From Micromonospora okii (GTDB taxonomy: Bacteria > Actinomycetota > Actinomycetes > Mycobacteriales > Micromonosporaceae): a DNA stretch of 64,000 nucleotides. Made by a program: the position numbers and the translations under genes. The notes under the pieces are model-generated. The model saw only the letters and a list, made by a program, of their open reading frames with translations. It was not told the DNA's origin and did not search any database. This document shows, in pieces, positions 49,154-58,523 of the stretch. Position 1 is the first letter of the stretch, and each line of letters begins with the position of its first letter. The stretch spans positions 62,001-126,000 of the forward strand of contig NZ_BBZF01000022.1 in assembly GCF_020884795.1 (NCBI RefSeq), read 5' to 3'.

Positions 49154-50644
49154 ATGCTCGACGAACTGGCCACGGCGCTGCGCCGCCACCCGGACCGGCC
49201 GGCGGTGCTCACCGCCGGGGCGTCCGGCCGGCCCCGCGTCCGCGCCACCCGGGGCGAGCTGGCCGACCTCGCCGACGGGTACGCCGCCGCCCTGCACCAC
49301 CACGGCCTGACCGCCGGGGACACCCTCGGCCTGGCCGTACGCCCCGGCCCCCGCGCGCTGTCGGTCCTGCTCGCCGCGCACCGGCTCGGTGTGCGGGTGG
49401 CGGTGCTCGACCCCAGCGCCGGCCCCGACGTGCTCACCGCCCGGCTGGCCCTGGCCCGCCCCGCCCTCGTCGTCGCCGACGCGGCGGCGCAGGCGGTCGC
49501 CGGGTGGGCGCGACCGCTGGCCGGCCGCGCCCGGCTGGCCCTGCCGCCGCTGGCCGACCTCGGGCCGGTACGCACCGCCGGCCCCCGGCTGCCCGGCTGC
49601 GCCCCCGCGCTGCGCCCCCGGTCGGGGCCGACCCCCGACCGGCGCGGCGACGACGGCGACGCGGTCGTCATCTTCACCTCGGGCACGACCAGCCGACCCC
49701 GGGCGGTGGTGCACCGGCGCTCCGGCCTGGACGCCGGGATGCGCGCCGTGTCCGACCTGGTCGGGCCGCGCCCCGACGTTCCGGTGCTCGGCGGCATGTT
49801 CTTCGTCCTCGTGCCCGCCCTGGCCGGGGGCGCCCCGGTGGCCCTGCCGGCCCGCTCGCCCCAGGCCCTGGCCCGGCAGGTGGCGCGCCTGCGCCCGCAG
49901 GCCAGCTACCTCACCCCGCCCCAGCTCCGGGCGCTGCTCGCGCGCAACCCCCGGCTCACCGGCCGGTTCTACAGCGGCTCCGCGCCGGTGAGCGCCACCC
50001 TGCTCGACCGGGTGCGGCGGGCCGGCGCCGAGCAGGCGTGGGGCGTCTACGCCCTGACCGAGCTTTTCCCCGCTGCCGCCGTCGAGGCCCGGGAGAAGGC
50101 CGCCTTCACCGGCGCGGGGGACCTCGTCGGCGCGCCGCTGCCCGGGGTGCGGACCCGGGTCGGGCCGGACGGGCGGCTGCTGCTCACCGGGCCGGGGCAG
50201 GCCCACCGCTACCTCGGCGAGGAACCGCACGACTGGGTGGACACCGGCGACGTCGCCCGGCTCGACGGCGACCGGATCGTCCTCGCCGGCCGCTGCAAGG
50301 ACATGATCCTGCGCGGGGCGGAGAACATCTACCCCGGCCTGTACGAGCCGGCGCTGCACGTCCCCGGCGTCAACCTCGCGGTGCTGGTCGGCGTACCGGC
50401 GGGCGACGGCGACGAACGGCTCGTCGCCGTCGTCGAACCCGAGCCCGGGGCCGACCCGGGCCGGTTGCGCGCCGCCCTCGCGCCGGTCCTGGCCCGGATG
50501 GGGGCCGCCCGGCCCGACGCGCTGCTGCTCGCCCCGGTGCCGACCAGCGGCCGGTCCCGCAAGCCCGACCGGGCCGCCGCCGCCATCCTCGCCGCCGCCC
50601 GAGCCGACTTTCCCTCGACGCCCCGGAGGTACCGCCGTGCCTGA
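49154..50644 (+). CDS. OleC-like AMP-forming ligase (possible beta-lactone synthetase)
   Basis: 496 residues from ATG 49154 with an AGGAGAA site. The adenylate-forming signatures are present: AVVIFTSGTTSRPRAVVHR (about 172-190) with Arg in place of the usual Lys, then WVDTGDVARLDGDRIVLAGR (about 358-377) and MILRGAENIYPG. A Lys near the end (SGRSRKPDR, about 474) is the likely catalytic Lys. OleC homologues convert beta-hydroxy acids to beta-lactones using ATP. Context with OleA and OleD supports that over plain fatty-acyl-CoA ligase. It overlaps the P450 gene by 8 bp. Confidence 0.8.
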   Translation: MLDELATALRRHPDRPAVLTAGASGRPRVRATRGELADLADGYAAALHHHGLTAGDTLGLAVRPGPRALSVLLAAHRLGVRVAVLDPSAGPDVLTARLALARPALVVADAAAQAVAGWARPLAGRARLALPPLADLGPVRTAGPRLPGCAPALRPRSGPTPDRRGDDGDAVVIFTSGTTSRPRAVVHRRSGLDAGMRAVSDLVGPRPDVPVLGGMFFVLVPALAGGAPVALPARSPQALARQVARLRPQASYLTPPQLRALLARNPRLTGRFYSGSAPVSATLLDRVRRAGAEQAWGVYALTELFPAAAVEAREKAAFTGAGDLVGAPLPGVRTRVGPDGRLLLTGPGQAHRYLGEEPHDWVDTGDVARLDGDRIVLAGRCKDMILRGAENIYPGLYEPALHVPGVNLAVLVGVPAGDGDERLVAVVEPEPGADPGRLRAALAPVLARMGAARPDALLLAPVPTSGRSRKPDRAAAAILAAARADFPSTPRRYRRA

Positions 50645-51791
50645 GCGGCCGACCGTGACCCCCGCCCGCCCGGACCGACGGGGGTCGGGCGGGCGGGGGC
50701 GACGCCGGGACCGGCGGGTCTACCTGCGCCGGTACCCGGTGCTGTTCGCCCTGCTCTCCGCCACCCGCCGCCGCCCGGCGCTGCGGCTGGGCCGCACCGT
50801 GCTGGTCCACGACCCGGAGGGTTACCTCGCCGCGCTGACCCGGGTGCCCCTGGACCGGCTCGCCGCCGGCACCGTCGGCGGGACCGCCCGCCGGCTCGGC
50901 AGCGACGGGCTCCTGTTCGACCAGGAGGGCCCCGAGCACCGGCTCCTGCGCCGCCGCCTGCACGACGGGCTCGGGCCCGCCGGGGTGGACCGGCTGCGTC
51001 CCGTCTGGACGGAGGTGCTGCGGCGGCGGCTCGCCCCGCTCGGTGCCGGCGAGCCGGTGGACCTGGTGCCGGTGGTGGCCGAGCTGGCCGGCGCCACCAC
51101 CGCCGCCCTGCTCGGGGTGGACGCCGATCCGCTGGCCCTGGCGGCGGCGGCCCGGCGGGCCGCCGCCACGGCCGCCGCCGAGCAGCTACCCGGCCCGCGC
51201 CCGCCCGGCCGGGCCCGCGCCGCCCGCCGGGCCGTCGCCGACCTGGCCGACCTGCTGGCGGTGCCCCCGGACGAGGCGGGCCTGGCCGCCATGCTGACCG
51301 TCGCCGCCGTCAACACCACCGTCGCCGGCATCCCCCGGGCCGTCGCCTGGTGCGCCGACGACCGGCTGTGGGCGCACGCCGAGTCGGCCGACACCCGGAA
51401 TGCCCTGGTCGACGAGCTGCTTCGGGTGACCGCGCCGACCCCGCTGCTGCCCCGCGTCGCCGCCGGCGACGGCACCGTGGGCGGCTGCCCCGTCCGGGCC
51501 GGGGACCGCCTGCTGCTGGTCGCCCGGCACGCCGCCGGGGCGCACCGCACCGACCCGGACTGCGCCGACCCCGCGCCGACCCGGATCGCCCGGCTCGTCT
51601 TCGGGGCGGGCACGCACTCCTGCCCGGGCGCCCGGCTGGCCCGCGCGCAGCTCGCCGACACCCTCGCCGCGCTCGCGCCGCACCGGCCGGTCGTGGTGGC
51701 CGCCCGCGCCGACGCCCGCGCGGCGCTGCCGGGCTGGGCGCGCCTCGTCGTCCGGGCCGACCCGTCCCGGCCGGAAACCGAGCCGTGCTGA
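50637..51791 (+). CDS. Cytochrome P450
   Basis: 384 residues from GTG 50637. The haem-binding loop is FGAGTHSCPGARLAR (Cys near 328), and the K-helix ExxR is in VDELLRVTAPTP (near 264). The I-helix reads AAVNTTVAG (about 222-230), so the usual acid before the catalytic Thr is Asn and the usual Gly is Ala. This may alter oxygen activation. The protein is short at the N-terminus, with an Arg-rich start and no membrane anchor. In this operon it would hydroxylate or otherwise oxidise the lipid product. It overlaps the following SDR gene by 7 bp. Confidence 0.85.
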   Translation: MPERPTVTPARPDRRGSGGRGRRRDRRVYLRRYPVLFALLSATRRRPALRLGRTVLVHDPEGYLAALTRVPLDRLAAGTVGGTARRLGSDGLLFDQEGPEHRLLRRRLHDGLGPAGVDRLRPVWTEVLRRRLAPLGAGEPVDLVPVVAELAGATTAALLGVDADPLALAAAARRAAATAAAEQLPGPRPPGRARAARRAVADLADLLAVPPDEAGLAAMLTVAAVNTTVAGIPRAVAWCADDRLWAHAESADTRNALVDELLRVTAPTPLLPRVAAGDGTVGGCPVRAGDRLLLVARHAAGAHRTDPDCADPAPTRIARLVFGAGTHSCPGARLARAQLADTLAALAPHRPVVVAARADARAALPGWARLVVRADPSRPETEPC

Positions 51792-52741
51792 CCGGGGCGG
51801 ATCGTGTGCCGACCGGGGCGGAGCGCGTGTTGGCCGGGATGGAGGTGGTGGTCACCGGGGCCAGCGGGTTCTGCGGGGCTGCCGTGGCCCGCGCCGCCGC
51901 TGCCGCCGGGGCCCGGGTGCGCTGCCTCGGCCGGCGGCCCGGCCCGCTCGGCCGGCACGTGCCGTGGGACGCCGCCCGCGACGTCCCCGACCTCGCCGGG
52001 GCGGACCTGGTCGTCCACCTCGCGGCGGCGGTCGGCGACCCGGTGCCCGGCCCGGCGACCGAGCGCGCCTACCGGGCGGTCAACGTGGACGGCACCGCCC
52101 GGCTGCTGGACGCCGCCGCCGCCCGCCCGGTGGTCTGGGTCAGCAGCGCCAGCGTCTACCGGCCCGGAGGGCCGACCCTCGTCGCCGAGGAGCACCCGGT
52201 CGACGGGCAGCTCACCGCGTACGGGCGCACCAAGGCGGCCGGGGAGCGGCTCGCCCTGGCCGCCGGGGCCGTCGTGCTGCGCCCCCGCGCGGTCTACGGG
52301 CCGGGCGACCCGCACCTGCTGCCCCGGCTGCTGCAAGCCCGCCGGGGCCGCTGGCTGCCCGTGCCCGGCCCCGACGTGCGGCTCAGCCTCACCGCCGTGG
52401 AGAACCTGGCCGACGCCTGCCTCGCCGCAACCGGCTGGCCGCCCGGGGCGTACAACGTCGCCGACGACCGGCCGTACTCGCGTGACGCCGTGCTGCGCGA
52501 CGTGCTCGCCGCGACGGGCCAGCCGGCGCGGCTGCTGCACCTGCCGGTGGGGCTGGCCGGCGGCGCGGCCGGCGCGGCGACCGCCCTGTCCCGGCTGACC
52601 CGGCGCGCGCCGACGCTGACCCGGTACGCCGTCGACCAGCTCGCCCGGGGCATGGTGCTGGACATCAGCCGGGCCCGCGCCCGGGGCTACCGGCCGCGCC
52701 GGGCCCTCGCCGACCACCTGGCCCGGCTCCGCGCTTCGTGA
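51785..52741 (+). CDS. OleD-like NAD(P)-dependent reductase (extended SDR)
   Basis: 318 residues from GTG 51785, which overlaps the P450 stop. An ATG at 51839 gives a more usual N-terminus (MEVVVTGASGFCGAAVA), but no ribosome site is visible for it. The extended-SDR motifs are VTGASGFCG for the cofactor, VVHLAAAVGD, VSSASVY for Ser, and AYGRTKAAGE with the catalytic Tyr and Lys (about 160). It resembles 3-beta-hydroxysteroid dehydrogenase/OleD enzymes, which reduce the 3-keto acid made by OleA. It is the last gene of the five-gene unit. Confidence 0.8.
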   Translation: MLTGADRVPTGAERVLAGMEVVVTGASGFCGAAVARAAAAAGARVRCLGRRPGPLGRHVPWDAARDVPDLAGADLVVHLAAAVGDPVPGPATERAYRAVNVDGTARLLDAAAARPVVWVSSASVYRPGGPTLVAEEHPVDGQLTAYGRTKAAGERLALAAGAVVLRPRAVYGPGDPHLLPRLLQARRGRWLPVPGPDVRLSLTAVENLADACLAATGWPPGAYNVADDRPYSRDAVLRDVLAATGQPARLLHLPVGLAGGAAGAATALSRLTRRAPTLTRYAVDQLARGMVLDISRARARGYRPRRALADHLARLRAS

Positions 52742-53563
52742 CGCGCGGCAGGCGAAGGATCTGCGGGCGCCCTGGTTGCCACCGCGAGCCGACCAGCGGC
52801 ACGGAACGGGTCATCCCGAATCACACCGAAGCCGGTTCGGTGACCGGCCGGACTACCCGCTGACCCGCCGGCCCCGCCGTCGGCCGCAGGCCGGGCGCCC
52901 GTCTACTGCCGGCTCAGGCCGATCGATTCGCTCCGGTGTGTGTCGAGGGCCGGCTCGACCCACGCTTTCCGCATGGGGGCGGACGACCAAGGCACCGCTA
53001 ATCCTGGGAGAGGCGACTACCTGAAGCGTGCCGTAGCTCTCCGCGCTGTACGCCGCGTAGTCCCCTGGGTAACCTGCCTCACCCTGCCCTGCCGCCTTTG
53101 CTCTGCTTCCACATATGCAACAGTGACGCTGGGTAGTCGCGCTGCGACCGGCCCTGCGTTCGTCGGCCCTGCTCACCAAGCTGTTGCGTCCGTGGGTGCA
53201 GAGCAAAGGAGACGGCGCGGGGTGGCGGCGGGGCACTGTCGGGTACGCACCGTGACAGCTGGCGGTGTCATCGTCTTCGGTGACTCACGGTGATTGCTCG
53301 CGCCGGTGTCAGCGCCTCACCGCCCCGCTGCAGGCCCTCGAGCACGGAGACGCCCACGGTCAACGGTGCTCGGTTGGCCGGCTGTATGTCGCCGTCATGG
53401 GGTGGTCCGGGGCGGACGAAGGCCGCGATGTCGGCGACCTGGAGTGGATCAAGCGCGGACCCGTAGCGATCCGCCCGGGGCTACCGGCCGCGCCGGCACC
53501 CTCGCCGACCACCCGGCCCGGCTGACCGGCCCGGGGGAGCGGACGAGGGTGCCGGCGACGACG
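52742..53563. other. Gene-poor region with a terminator at its end
   Basis: About 820 bases. I find no family match on either strand. A minus-strand frame around 52853-53236 and a plus-strand frame ending at 53525 have partly protein-like stretches, such as GYPGDYAAYSAESYG, but no ribosome site or matching neighbour. They may be gene remnants. GC is lower in 52980-53280 than in the flanking genes. The last part holds the terminator of the leftward glycosidase. Confidence 0.4.
53492..53556 (-). terminator. Large hairpin terminator after the glycosidase gene
   Basis: A perfect 13-bp outer stem (53492-53504 with 53544-53556) surrounds a 39-base segment that can form an inner GGCC-rich stem. It lies seven bases past the leftward stop. 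Confidence 0.75.
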
Positions 53564-55672
53564 TCACAGGACGGTGCAGGGGACGCCGTTGAGGGTGAAC
53601 CCGGTGGGCGGCACGTTCGGGCCGCCGTACCCGCCGACGAAGCCGACGCTCGTGCTGCCGCCGCCCCCGGGGAGCCGGCGGTTGTCGGCGGTGCTGGTCG
53701 CCCGGACGGTCCGGCCGACCTGCTCCCAGGTGGCGCTCCACCCGCTGTTCACCTGCTGCCAGGCGGTCGGCCAGGTCCAGGTGAGCGTCCAGCCGTCGAT
53801 GGGGTCGGCACCCTTGTTGACGATGTCGACGGCCCCGACGTAGCCGTTGCCCCAGTCCGTGGTCCTGCCGAAACGGACGGCGCAGGTGCTGGCGGCGGGG
53901 CTGTCGGTGGTGAAGGTGAGCGGCGGGGAGGACCAGGAGACGCGGCCGGCGGTGTCCCGGGTCACCACGTTGACCGTGTACCTGGTGCCGGGGACGAGGT
54001 TGCCGACCGCCAGCGCGGTGCCCGAGGTCTCGCCGAGCTGCTCGCTGACGGTCCCGTTCTGCCGGTACACCTCGTACTTGGCGATCGGGCTGCGGCCCGG
54101 GCTGGCCGCCGGCCAGGAGATGGTCGCGGCCCGGTCGGTGACGGCGGCGGCCGTGGGCCGGCCCGGCGCGCCGGGCTGCCCGGTGACCGCGTCGGCGGGG
54201 CGCAGCACGAGCGTGGTCAGCGAGTACGGCGGCAGGACCCGGCTGGTCGCGCTGCCCGAGGCGCCGGTGGCGATGGCGGTGGCGCCGTTGGTGTGGGTGT
54301 GCGTCGTCGGCGCGGCGCTCGACGGGGTGAACCCGGCGTAGTCGATCTCGACCGGGTGCGCGTCGTCCGGGTCCTTGTTCACCAGCAGCACCGCGAGGTC
54401 CCCGTTGGGCCGGCGCGCGGCGTGCGCGGTGACCAGCGGCTCGTCGGTGCCGGCGCGGACGAGCTGGTCGCCGGGGCGGACGAAGAGGTTCATCATGGAC
54501 AGCCCGTGGTACGGCGCGAACGGCGTGTTCAGCGGCGGCTGGCAGACCGACCCGTCGGCGGTGCAGTTTCCGCTGGAGAGGATGCCGAAGTCGCCGTAGT
54601 CGGTGTGCCCCGCGACCTGGGAGATCGTGCCGATGCCGTTGTGCACGTTCCACCACTGCACCGTGAAGACGCCGTTCTCCAGCAAATCGGTGTAGGCGTC
54701 GGCGAGGAAGAGCGCCCCCGGCTGGGTGGTCCGGCCCGCGTCGACGTTCAGCTCGGTGAAGCTGATGCCGATGCGTTCCGCCCCCGCCCCGGCGTACCGG
54801 GCGATCTGTTGCCGCAACAGGTGGGCCGCGTCGTCGATGTGCGCGGTGCGGGCCAGCGACTCGGCGGCGGTGCCGCCCGGGTACCAGTGCACGTCGACGA
54901 AGTCGATCTTCTGCCCGGCGATCGAGAGGACGGTCTGGTTCCACGGCCCCGGGTCGCTGCCGGCGGTGATGCCGTCCGGCCAGTTGCCCGGCATGGTCAG
55001 CACCGCGCCCACCTTGATGGTCGGGTCGACCGCCTTCATCGCGTCGGCGTAGTCGACGACCAGCCGGGCGTACTGGCTGGCGCTCTTGTCGGGGTGGTCG
55101 TCGGCCTCCCAGGCCGCCCCGTAGTGGCCGTTGCCGTAGTTCTCGTTGCCGACCGCCCAGTACTTCGCGCCGTAGCCCTTGGTCACGTTGGCGTACCGCA
55201 CCCACTCGGCGGCCTCGGCCGGGGTGCCGGTGCCGTAGTTCGCGATGATCATTGGCTGCGCGCCGACCCGGCGGGCCCCGGCCATGAAGGTGTCGAAGTC
55301 GGTGTTCGGGGCGACGTACCCGCCGGGCGCGGTGTGGGTCTTCCAGTGGTAGATGTCGCCGTAGGAGCCGCCCGGGTACCGCAGCATCCGCACGCCGGCC
55401 GCGCGCAGCAGGTCGGACGTCTCGTCGGTGGCCAGGTTCTGGTCCCAGATGGCCTGGTTGACGCCCAGCGCGGTGTCCGGCACGGTCGCCAGCCCCGCCC
55501 GCGCGTTGACGGTGACGGCGACCGGGGTGGTCGCGGCGTCGGCGCTCGGCGGGCTGATGGCGGCCGACGCCGCCGCGACGAGCAGCAGGCTCGCGGCGAG
55601 GGCGGGCCAGCGTCGACGGGCGGGCCGGGTCGGGCCGCCCGGCGGGGGCGCGGGCATGGTCGGGTTCTGCAT
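53564..55672 (-). CDS. Secreted clan GH-A glycosidase with Fn3 and CBM2 domains
   Basis: 702 residues from ATG 55672, chosen because AAGGA lies six bases upstream; ATGs at 55687 and earlier lack this. The signal peptide (RRRWPALAASLLLVAAASAA) ends near residue 45. The catalytic barrel (about 55-400) has acid/base E177 in KYWAVGNENYG and nucleophile E307 in GISFTELNVDAG, the pattern of clan GH-A arabinofuranosidases such as GH51. A beta-sandwich follows (about 400-490), then a fibronectin-III domain (about 510-600) and a CBM2-type cellulose-binding domain (about 605-702). It degrades plant polysaccharide outside the cell, probably hemicellulose. Confidence 0.82.
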   Translation of the reverse strand: MQNPTMPAPPPGGPTRPARRRWPALAASLLLVAAASAAISPPSADAATTPVAVTVNARAGLATVPDTALGVNQAIWDQNLATDETSDLLRAAGVRMLRYPGGSYGDIYHWKTHTAPGGYVAPNTDFDTFMAGARRVGAQPMIIANYGTGTPAEAAEWVRYANVTKGYGAKYWAVGNENYGNGHYGAAWEADDHPDKSASQYARLVVDYADAMKAVDPTIKVGAVLTMPGNWPDGITAGSDPGPWNQTVLSIAGQKIDFVDVHWYPGGTAAESLARTAHIDDAAHLLRQQIARYAGAGAERIGISFTELNVDAGRTTQPGALFLADAYTDLLENGVFTVQWWNVHNGIGTISQVAGHTDYGDFGILSSGNCTADGSVCQPPLNTPFAPYHGLSMMNLFVRPGDQLVRAGTDEPLVTAHAARRPNGDLAVLLVNKDPDDAHPVEIDYAGFTPSSAAPTTHTHTNGATAIATGASGSATSRVLPPYSLTTLVLRPADAVTGQPGAPGRPTAAAVTDRAATISWPAASPGRSPIAKYEVYRQNGTVSEQLGETSGTALAVGNLVPGTRYTVNVVTRDTAGRVSWSSPPLTFTTDSPAASTCAVRFGRTTDWGNGYVGAVDIVNKGADPIDGWTLTWTWPTAWQQVNSGWSATWEQVGRTVRATSTADNRRLPGGGGSTSVGFVGGYGGPNVPPTGFTLNGVPCTVL

Positions 55673-55914
55673 GGTGGAGTCCTTCATGGGTAAGACGGAG
55701 ACGGACTGCCCGGTGGTCATCGCAGTTGTCGCCGTCCGTCCCACAGGCCGTGCCGGCCCGGGGTGCCCAATGGACGACTGTCGGCCCCACGCGCGGCCTC
55801 TGATCGACGCATCAGAATCTCACGGTGGTCCCCGCCAGCTCAAGGCCGCAGCGGGAAGCCCTTCCGGCGGGGTGCCGCAGCGGCTGCCGTCGGCCGGTCA
55901 GGGTCGCCCCGTCG

Positions 55915-57354
55915 TCACGACCGGCCGAGCCGGGGCGTGACCGGCCGGACCTCCACCGGCGCGCCCGGGCGGCCACCGGCGCGCGAGGCGTACTCCGGGA
56001 CGCCCACGCAGGTGAAGAGCAGCCCGACGGTGTCGTCCGGCTCGCCGAGCAGGCCCGGCACCTCCGAGTCCAGGAACGTCATCCCGGAGGCGCCCGCGCC
56101 CAGCGCGTACGCCGCCAGGTGCAGCCGGCCCTCCACGAGCCCGGCGGCGAGCTGGGCGTCGCGGTAGGCGCGGTCGTCCAGCGGCGCGCGCGGGGTGGCC
56201 GCCACGACGACGTACGCGGCGTCGGCGGCGAGCGCCTGGTCCAGGCAGACCCGCAGCAGCTCGTCGCGCAGGTCGCCCGCCCGCAGCGGCCGGGACAGCT
56301 CGGGCCAGCGGTAGAGGCCGGGCGGCACCCCGTCGACCCCGTGCACGGCGACCCAGTGCGGCACGTCCACCCCGCGCAGCGCCGCGGCCATCGGCCACTC
56401 CAGCAGGGCGCGCGGCAGCGTCCGGGAGCGGTCCATGCGCCGCTGCGAGCCGCGCCGCCGCACCACCTCGTCGAGCGGGTCCGACGGCGGCACGTCCGAC
56501 AGGGCGGCCCCCTCCGGCCAGGGCGCCCCGAGGTCGTCGCGCTCGCCCGCGCGCTGCGCCCCGGTGCACAGCGGCAGCTCCACCGGCGGCAGCTCGCCCG
56601 GCGTCGCCGCGCCGGTGGGGGTGATCGCCGGCTCGCCGTCGCCGAGCGAGAGCAGGGCCAGCGGATACTCGTGCACCCCGTCCGCGCCGACCAGCTCGCG
56701 CACCGTGGCGTCGGGGAAGAGCGAGCGCAGCCGGGGCGCGAGCCCCGCGCCGGCCGTCGCCGCCGAGAGCTGCGACAGCAGCGTCCCGGCGTCCCAGTAC
56801 AGGTGACGCCACCCGCGCTCGGCGTAGCGCCAGCCCGTGCGCCACGGCACGCCCGTCACCACGAGTGTCGTCGCCGCCCCGGCGGCGGCGGGGGCGACCT
56901 GGACCAGCGCGTGCTCCACCGCGTCGTACCAGTGCACGCCGTCCGGCACCCCGGCGACGCCGCGCGTGCTCGCGTACACCTCCAGGGGGAAGCGTGCCCC
57001 CGCCGAGCCGGAGGCGCGGAACAGGACGCGGCGGCCGGCGCGCGCGGCGGTGCGCACGACGCCGGCGCCGAGGAAGAGCACCCGGCCGAGCTGCGCGGCG
57101 TCGAGGGGCCGCGCCGGGGCCGGGACGCCGGCGAGGACCGCCGTCGCGGGCGTGCCCGGGTCGGGCAGGTCGCGCGGCAGCGCCAGGACCGGCAGCCCGC
57201 CCGGGTAGCCCTTGACCGGCGGCGGCAGGGTCGCCGGGTCGTTCGGGACCAGGTCGCGGCGCACACGCGGGTCGTCGGCGGGGGTGTCCCACTCGCGGTC
57301 GGGGGTGTACGACGTCAGCCGGTGCAGCAGCCCGGCGCCGGAGTCGAGGTCCAC
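55915..57354 (-). CDS. Double nitroreductase-domain (SagB-like) protein
   Basis: 479 residues from GTG 57354, after an AGGA site; an in-frame GTG at 57399 would overlap the divergent gene's upstream region. Two nitroreductase-like halves are visible. The first runs about 70-220, with ARFPLEVYASTRGVAGVPDG and WRHLYWDAGTLLSQL. The second runs about 270-465, with RRGSQRRMDRSRTLP and AQLAAGLVEGRLHLAAYALG. This layout matches SagB-type FMN dehydrogenases, which oxidise azolines in RiPP pathways. No cyclodehydratase or precursor is nearby, so it is probably an orphan oxidoreductase. The gene starts 59 bases from a divergent gene. Confidence 0.75.
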   Translation of the reverse strand: MDLDSGAGLLHRLTSYTPDREWDTPADDPRVRRDLVPNDPATLPPPVKGYPGGLPVLALPRDLPDPGTPATAVLAGVPAPARPLDAAQLGRVLFLGAGVVRTAARAGRRVLFRASGSAGARFPLEVYASTRGVAGVPDGVHWYDAVEHALVQVAPAAAGAATTLVVTGVPWRTGWRYAERGWRHLYWDAGTLLSQLSAATAGAGLAPRLRSLFPDATVRELVGADGVHEYPLALLSLGDGEPAITPTGAATPGELPPVELPLCTGAQRAGERDDLGAPWPEGAALSDVPPSDPLDEVVRRRGSQRRMDRSRTLPRALLEWPMAAALRGVDVPHWVAVHGVDGVPPGLYRWPELSRPLRAGDLRDELLRVCLDQALAADAAYVVVAATPRAPLDDRAYRDAQLAAGLVEGRLHLAAYALGAGASGMTFLDSEVPGLLGEPDDTVGLLFTCVGVPEYASRAGGRPGAPVEVRPVTPRLGRS

Positions 57355-57413
57355 CGGGCCATCCTGCCAGCCGATACCGGCCTCGGCACGCCCGAGCACG
57401 TACGCTGGCCCTC

Positions 57414-58523
57414 GTGGATCACGAAGACCGGATCGCCCTGTTCCTCGACTACGAGAACCTCGCCCTGGGTGCGCGCGAGCACCTCGGCGGGATGGCCTTC
57501 GACCTGCGCCCCATCGCCGACGCGCTCGCCGAGCGGGGGCGGGTGGTGGTGCGCCGCGCGTACGCCGACTGGTCGTACTTCGACGAGGACCGGCGGATGC
57601 TCACCCGCTCCCACGTGGAGCTGATCGAGATGCCGCAGCGGATGGGCGCGTCGCGCAAGAACGCCGCCGACATCAAGATGGCCGTCGACGCCGTTGAGCT
57701 TGCCTTCGAGCGGGCGTACGTCTCGACGTTCGTGATCTGCACCGGTGACAGCGACTTCACCCCGCTGGTGCACAAGCTGCGGGAGCTGAACAAGCGGGTC
57801 ATCGGCGTGGGCGTGGAGAAGTCCACCTCGGCGCTGCTCCCGCCGGCCTGCGACGAGTTCCTCTACTACGACCGGCTGGAGGGGGTGGAGGCCCCGCCGA
57901 CCGCGCGTCGGCGCGGCCGCCCGGCCCGGCCCGGTGCCGAGCCGCAGCGGCCGGAGCGCGCGGAGCAGGCGGAGCCGGCGCAGCCCGAGCCGGAGGAGGA
58001 GGCGCGGCCGGCGGGTGAGGAGGAGGCGGCGCGCGACGTGGACACGCTCAGCGTCCTCGTCGCCCAGACCGTCGCCGGCCTCCAGGGCAGCTCCGGCGGC
58101 GAGGTGACCGCCTCGACGCTCAAGCGCACGCTGCTGCGCAAGGACCCGACCTTCAGCGAGTCCGACTACGGGTTCCGCACCTTCGGGGAGCTGCTGCGGC
58201 ACCTCGCCGGCCGCACGGTGATCGAGCTGGGGGAGGGTCCGGCCAAGGGCGACCCCGAGGTCTCCCTGCCGGAGCACGGCGACCGGGAGGTGGCCTTCGG
58301 GCTGCTCGGCTCGGTGGTCGCGGAGTTGGCCGGCGACGGTGGGGCGGTCGCCCTGTCCGGGCTCAAGAACCAGCTCCGGCGGGCGCGGCCGGACTTCAGT
58401 GAGAAGAAGCTCGGCTACCGCAGCTTCCTCCAGTTCTGCAAGGCGGCGGCGACCACCGGCGTGGTGGGTCTGGAGTGGAGCCCGGACGCCGACGATTACC
58501 TCCTCACCGCCCCGACGCCCTGA
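57414..58523 (+). CDS. NYN (PIN-like) domain protein with two OST-HTH/LOTUS domains
   Basis: 369 residues from GTG 57414. The NYN domain (about 1-150) has IALFLDYENLALGA with the first acidic residues, KNAADIKMAVDA and VICTGDSDFTPLVHKL. These are the conserved Asp cluster of this PIN-like nuclease fold. A charged, Glu/Pro/Arg-rich linker (about 160-200) follows. Two similar C-terminal repeats (about 210-280 and 295-365) each carry a KxxLRR...F(S)E...(Y/F)R(S/T)F pattern typical of OST-HTH/LOTUS RNA-binding domains. It probably binds and cuts RNA. It is common in actinomycetes; the physiological target is unknown. Confidence 0.85.
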   Translation: MDHEDRIALFLDYENLALGAREHLGGMAFDLRPIADALAERGRVVVRRAYADWSYFDEDRRMLTRSHVELIEMPQRMGASRKNAADIKMAVDAVELAFERAYVSTFVICTGDSDFTPLVHKLRELNKRVIGVGVEKSTSALLPPACDEFLYYDRLEGVEAPPTARRRGRPARPGAEPQRPERAEQAEPAQPEPEEEARPAGEEEAARDVDTLSVLVAQTVAGLQGSSGGEVTASTLKRTLLRKDPTFSESDYGFRTFGELLRHLAGRTVIELGEGPAKGDPEVSLPEHGDREVAFGLLGSVVAELAGDGGAVALSGLKNQLRRARPDFSEKKLGYRSFLQFCKAAATTGVVGLEWSPDADDYLLTAPTP

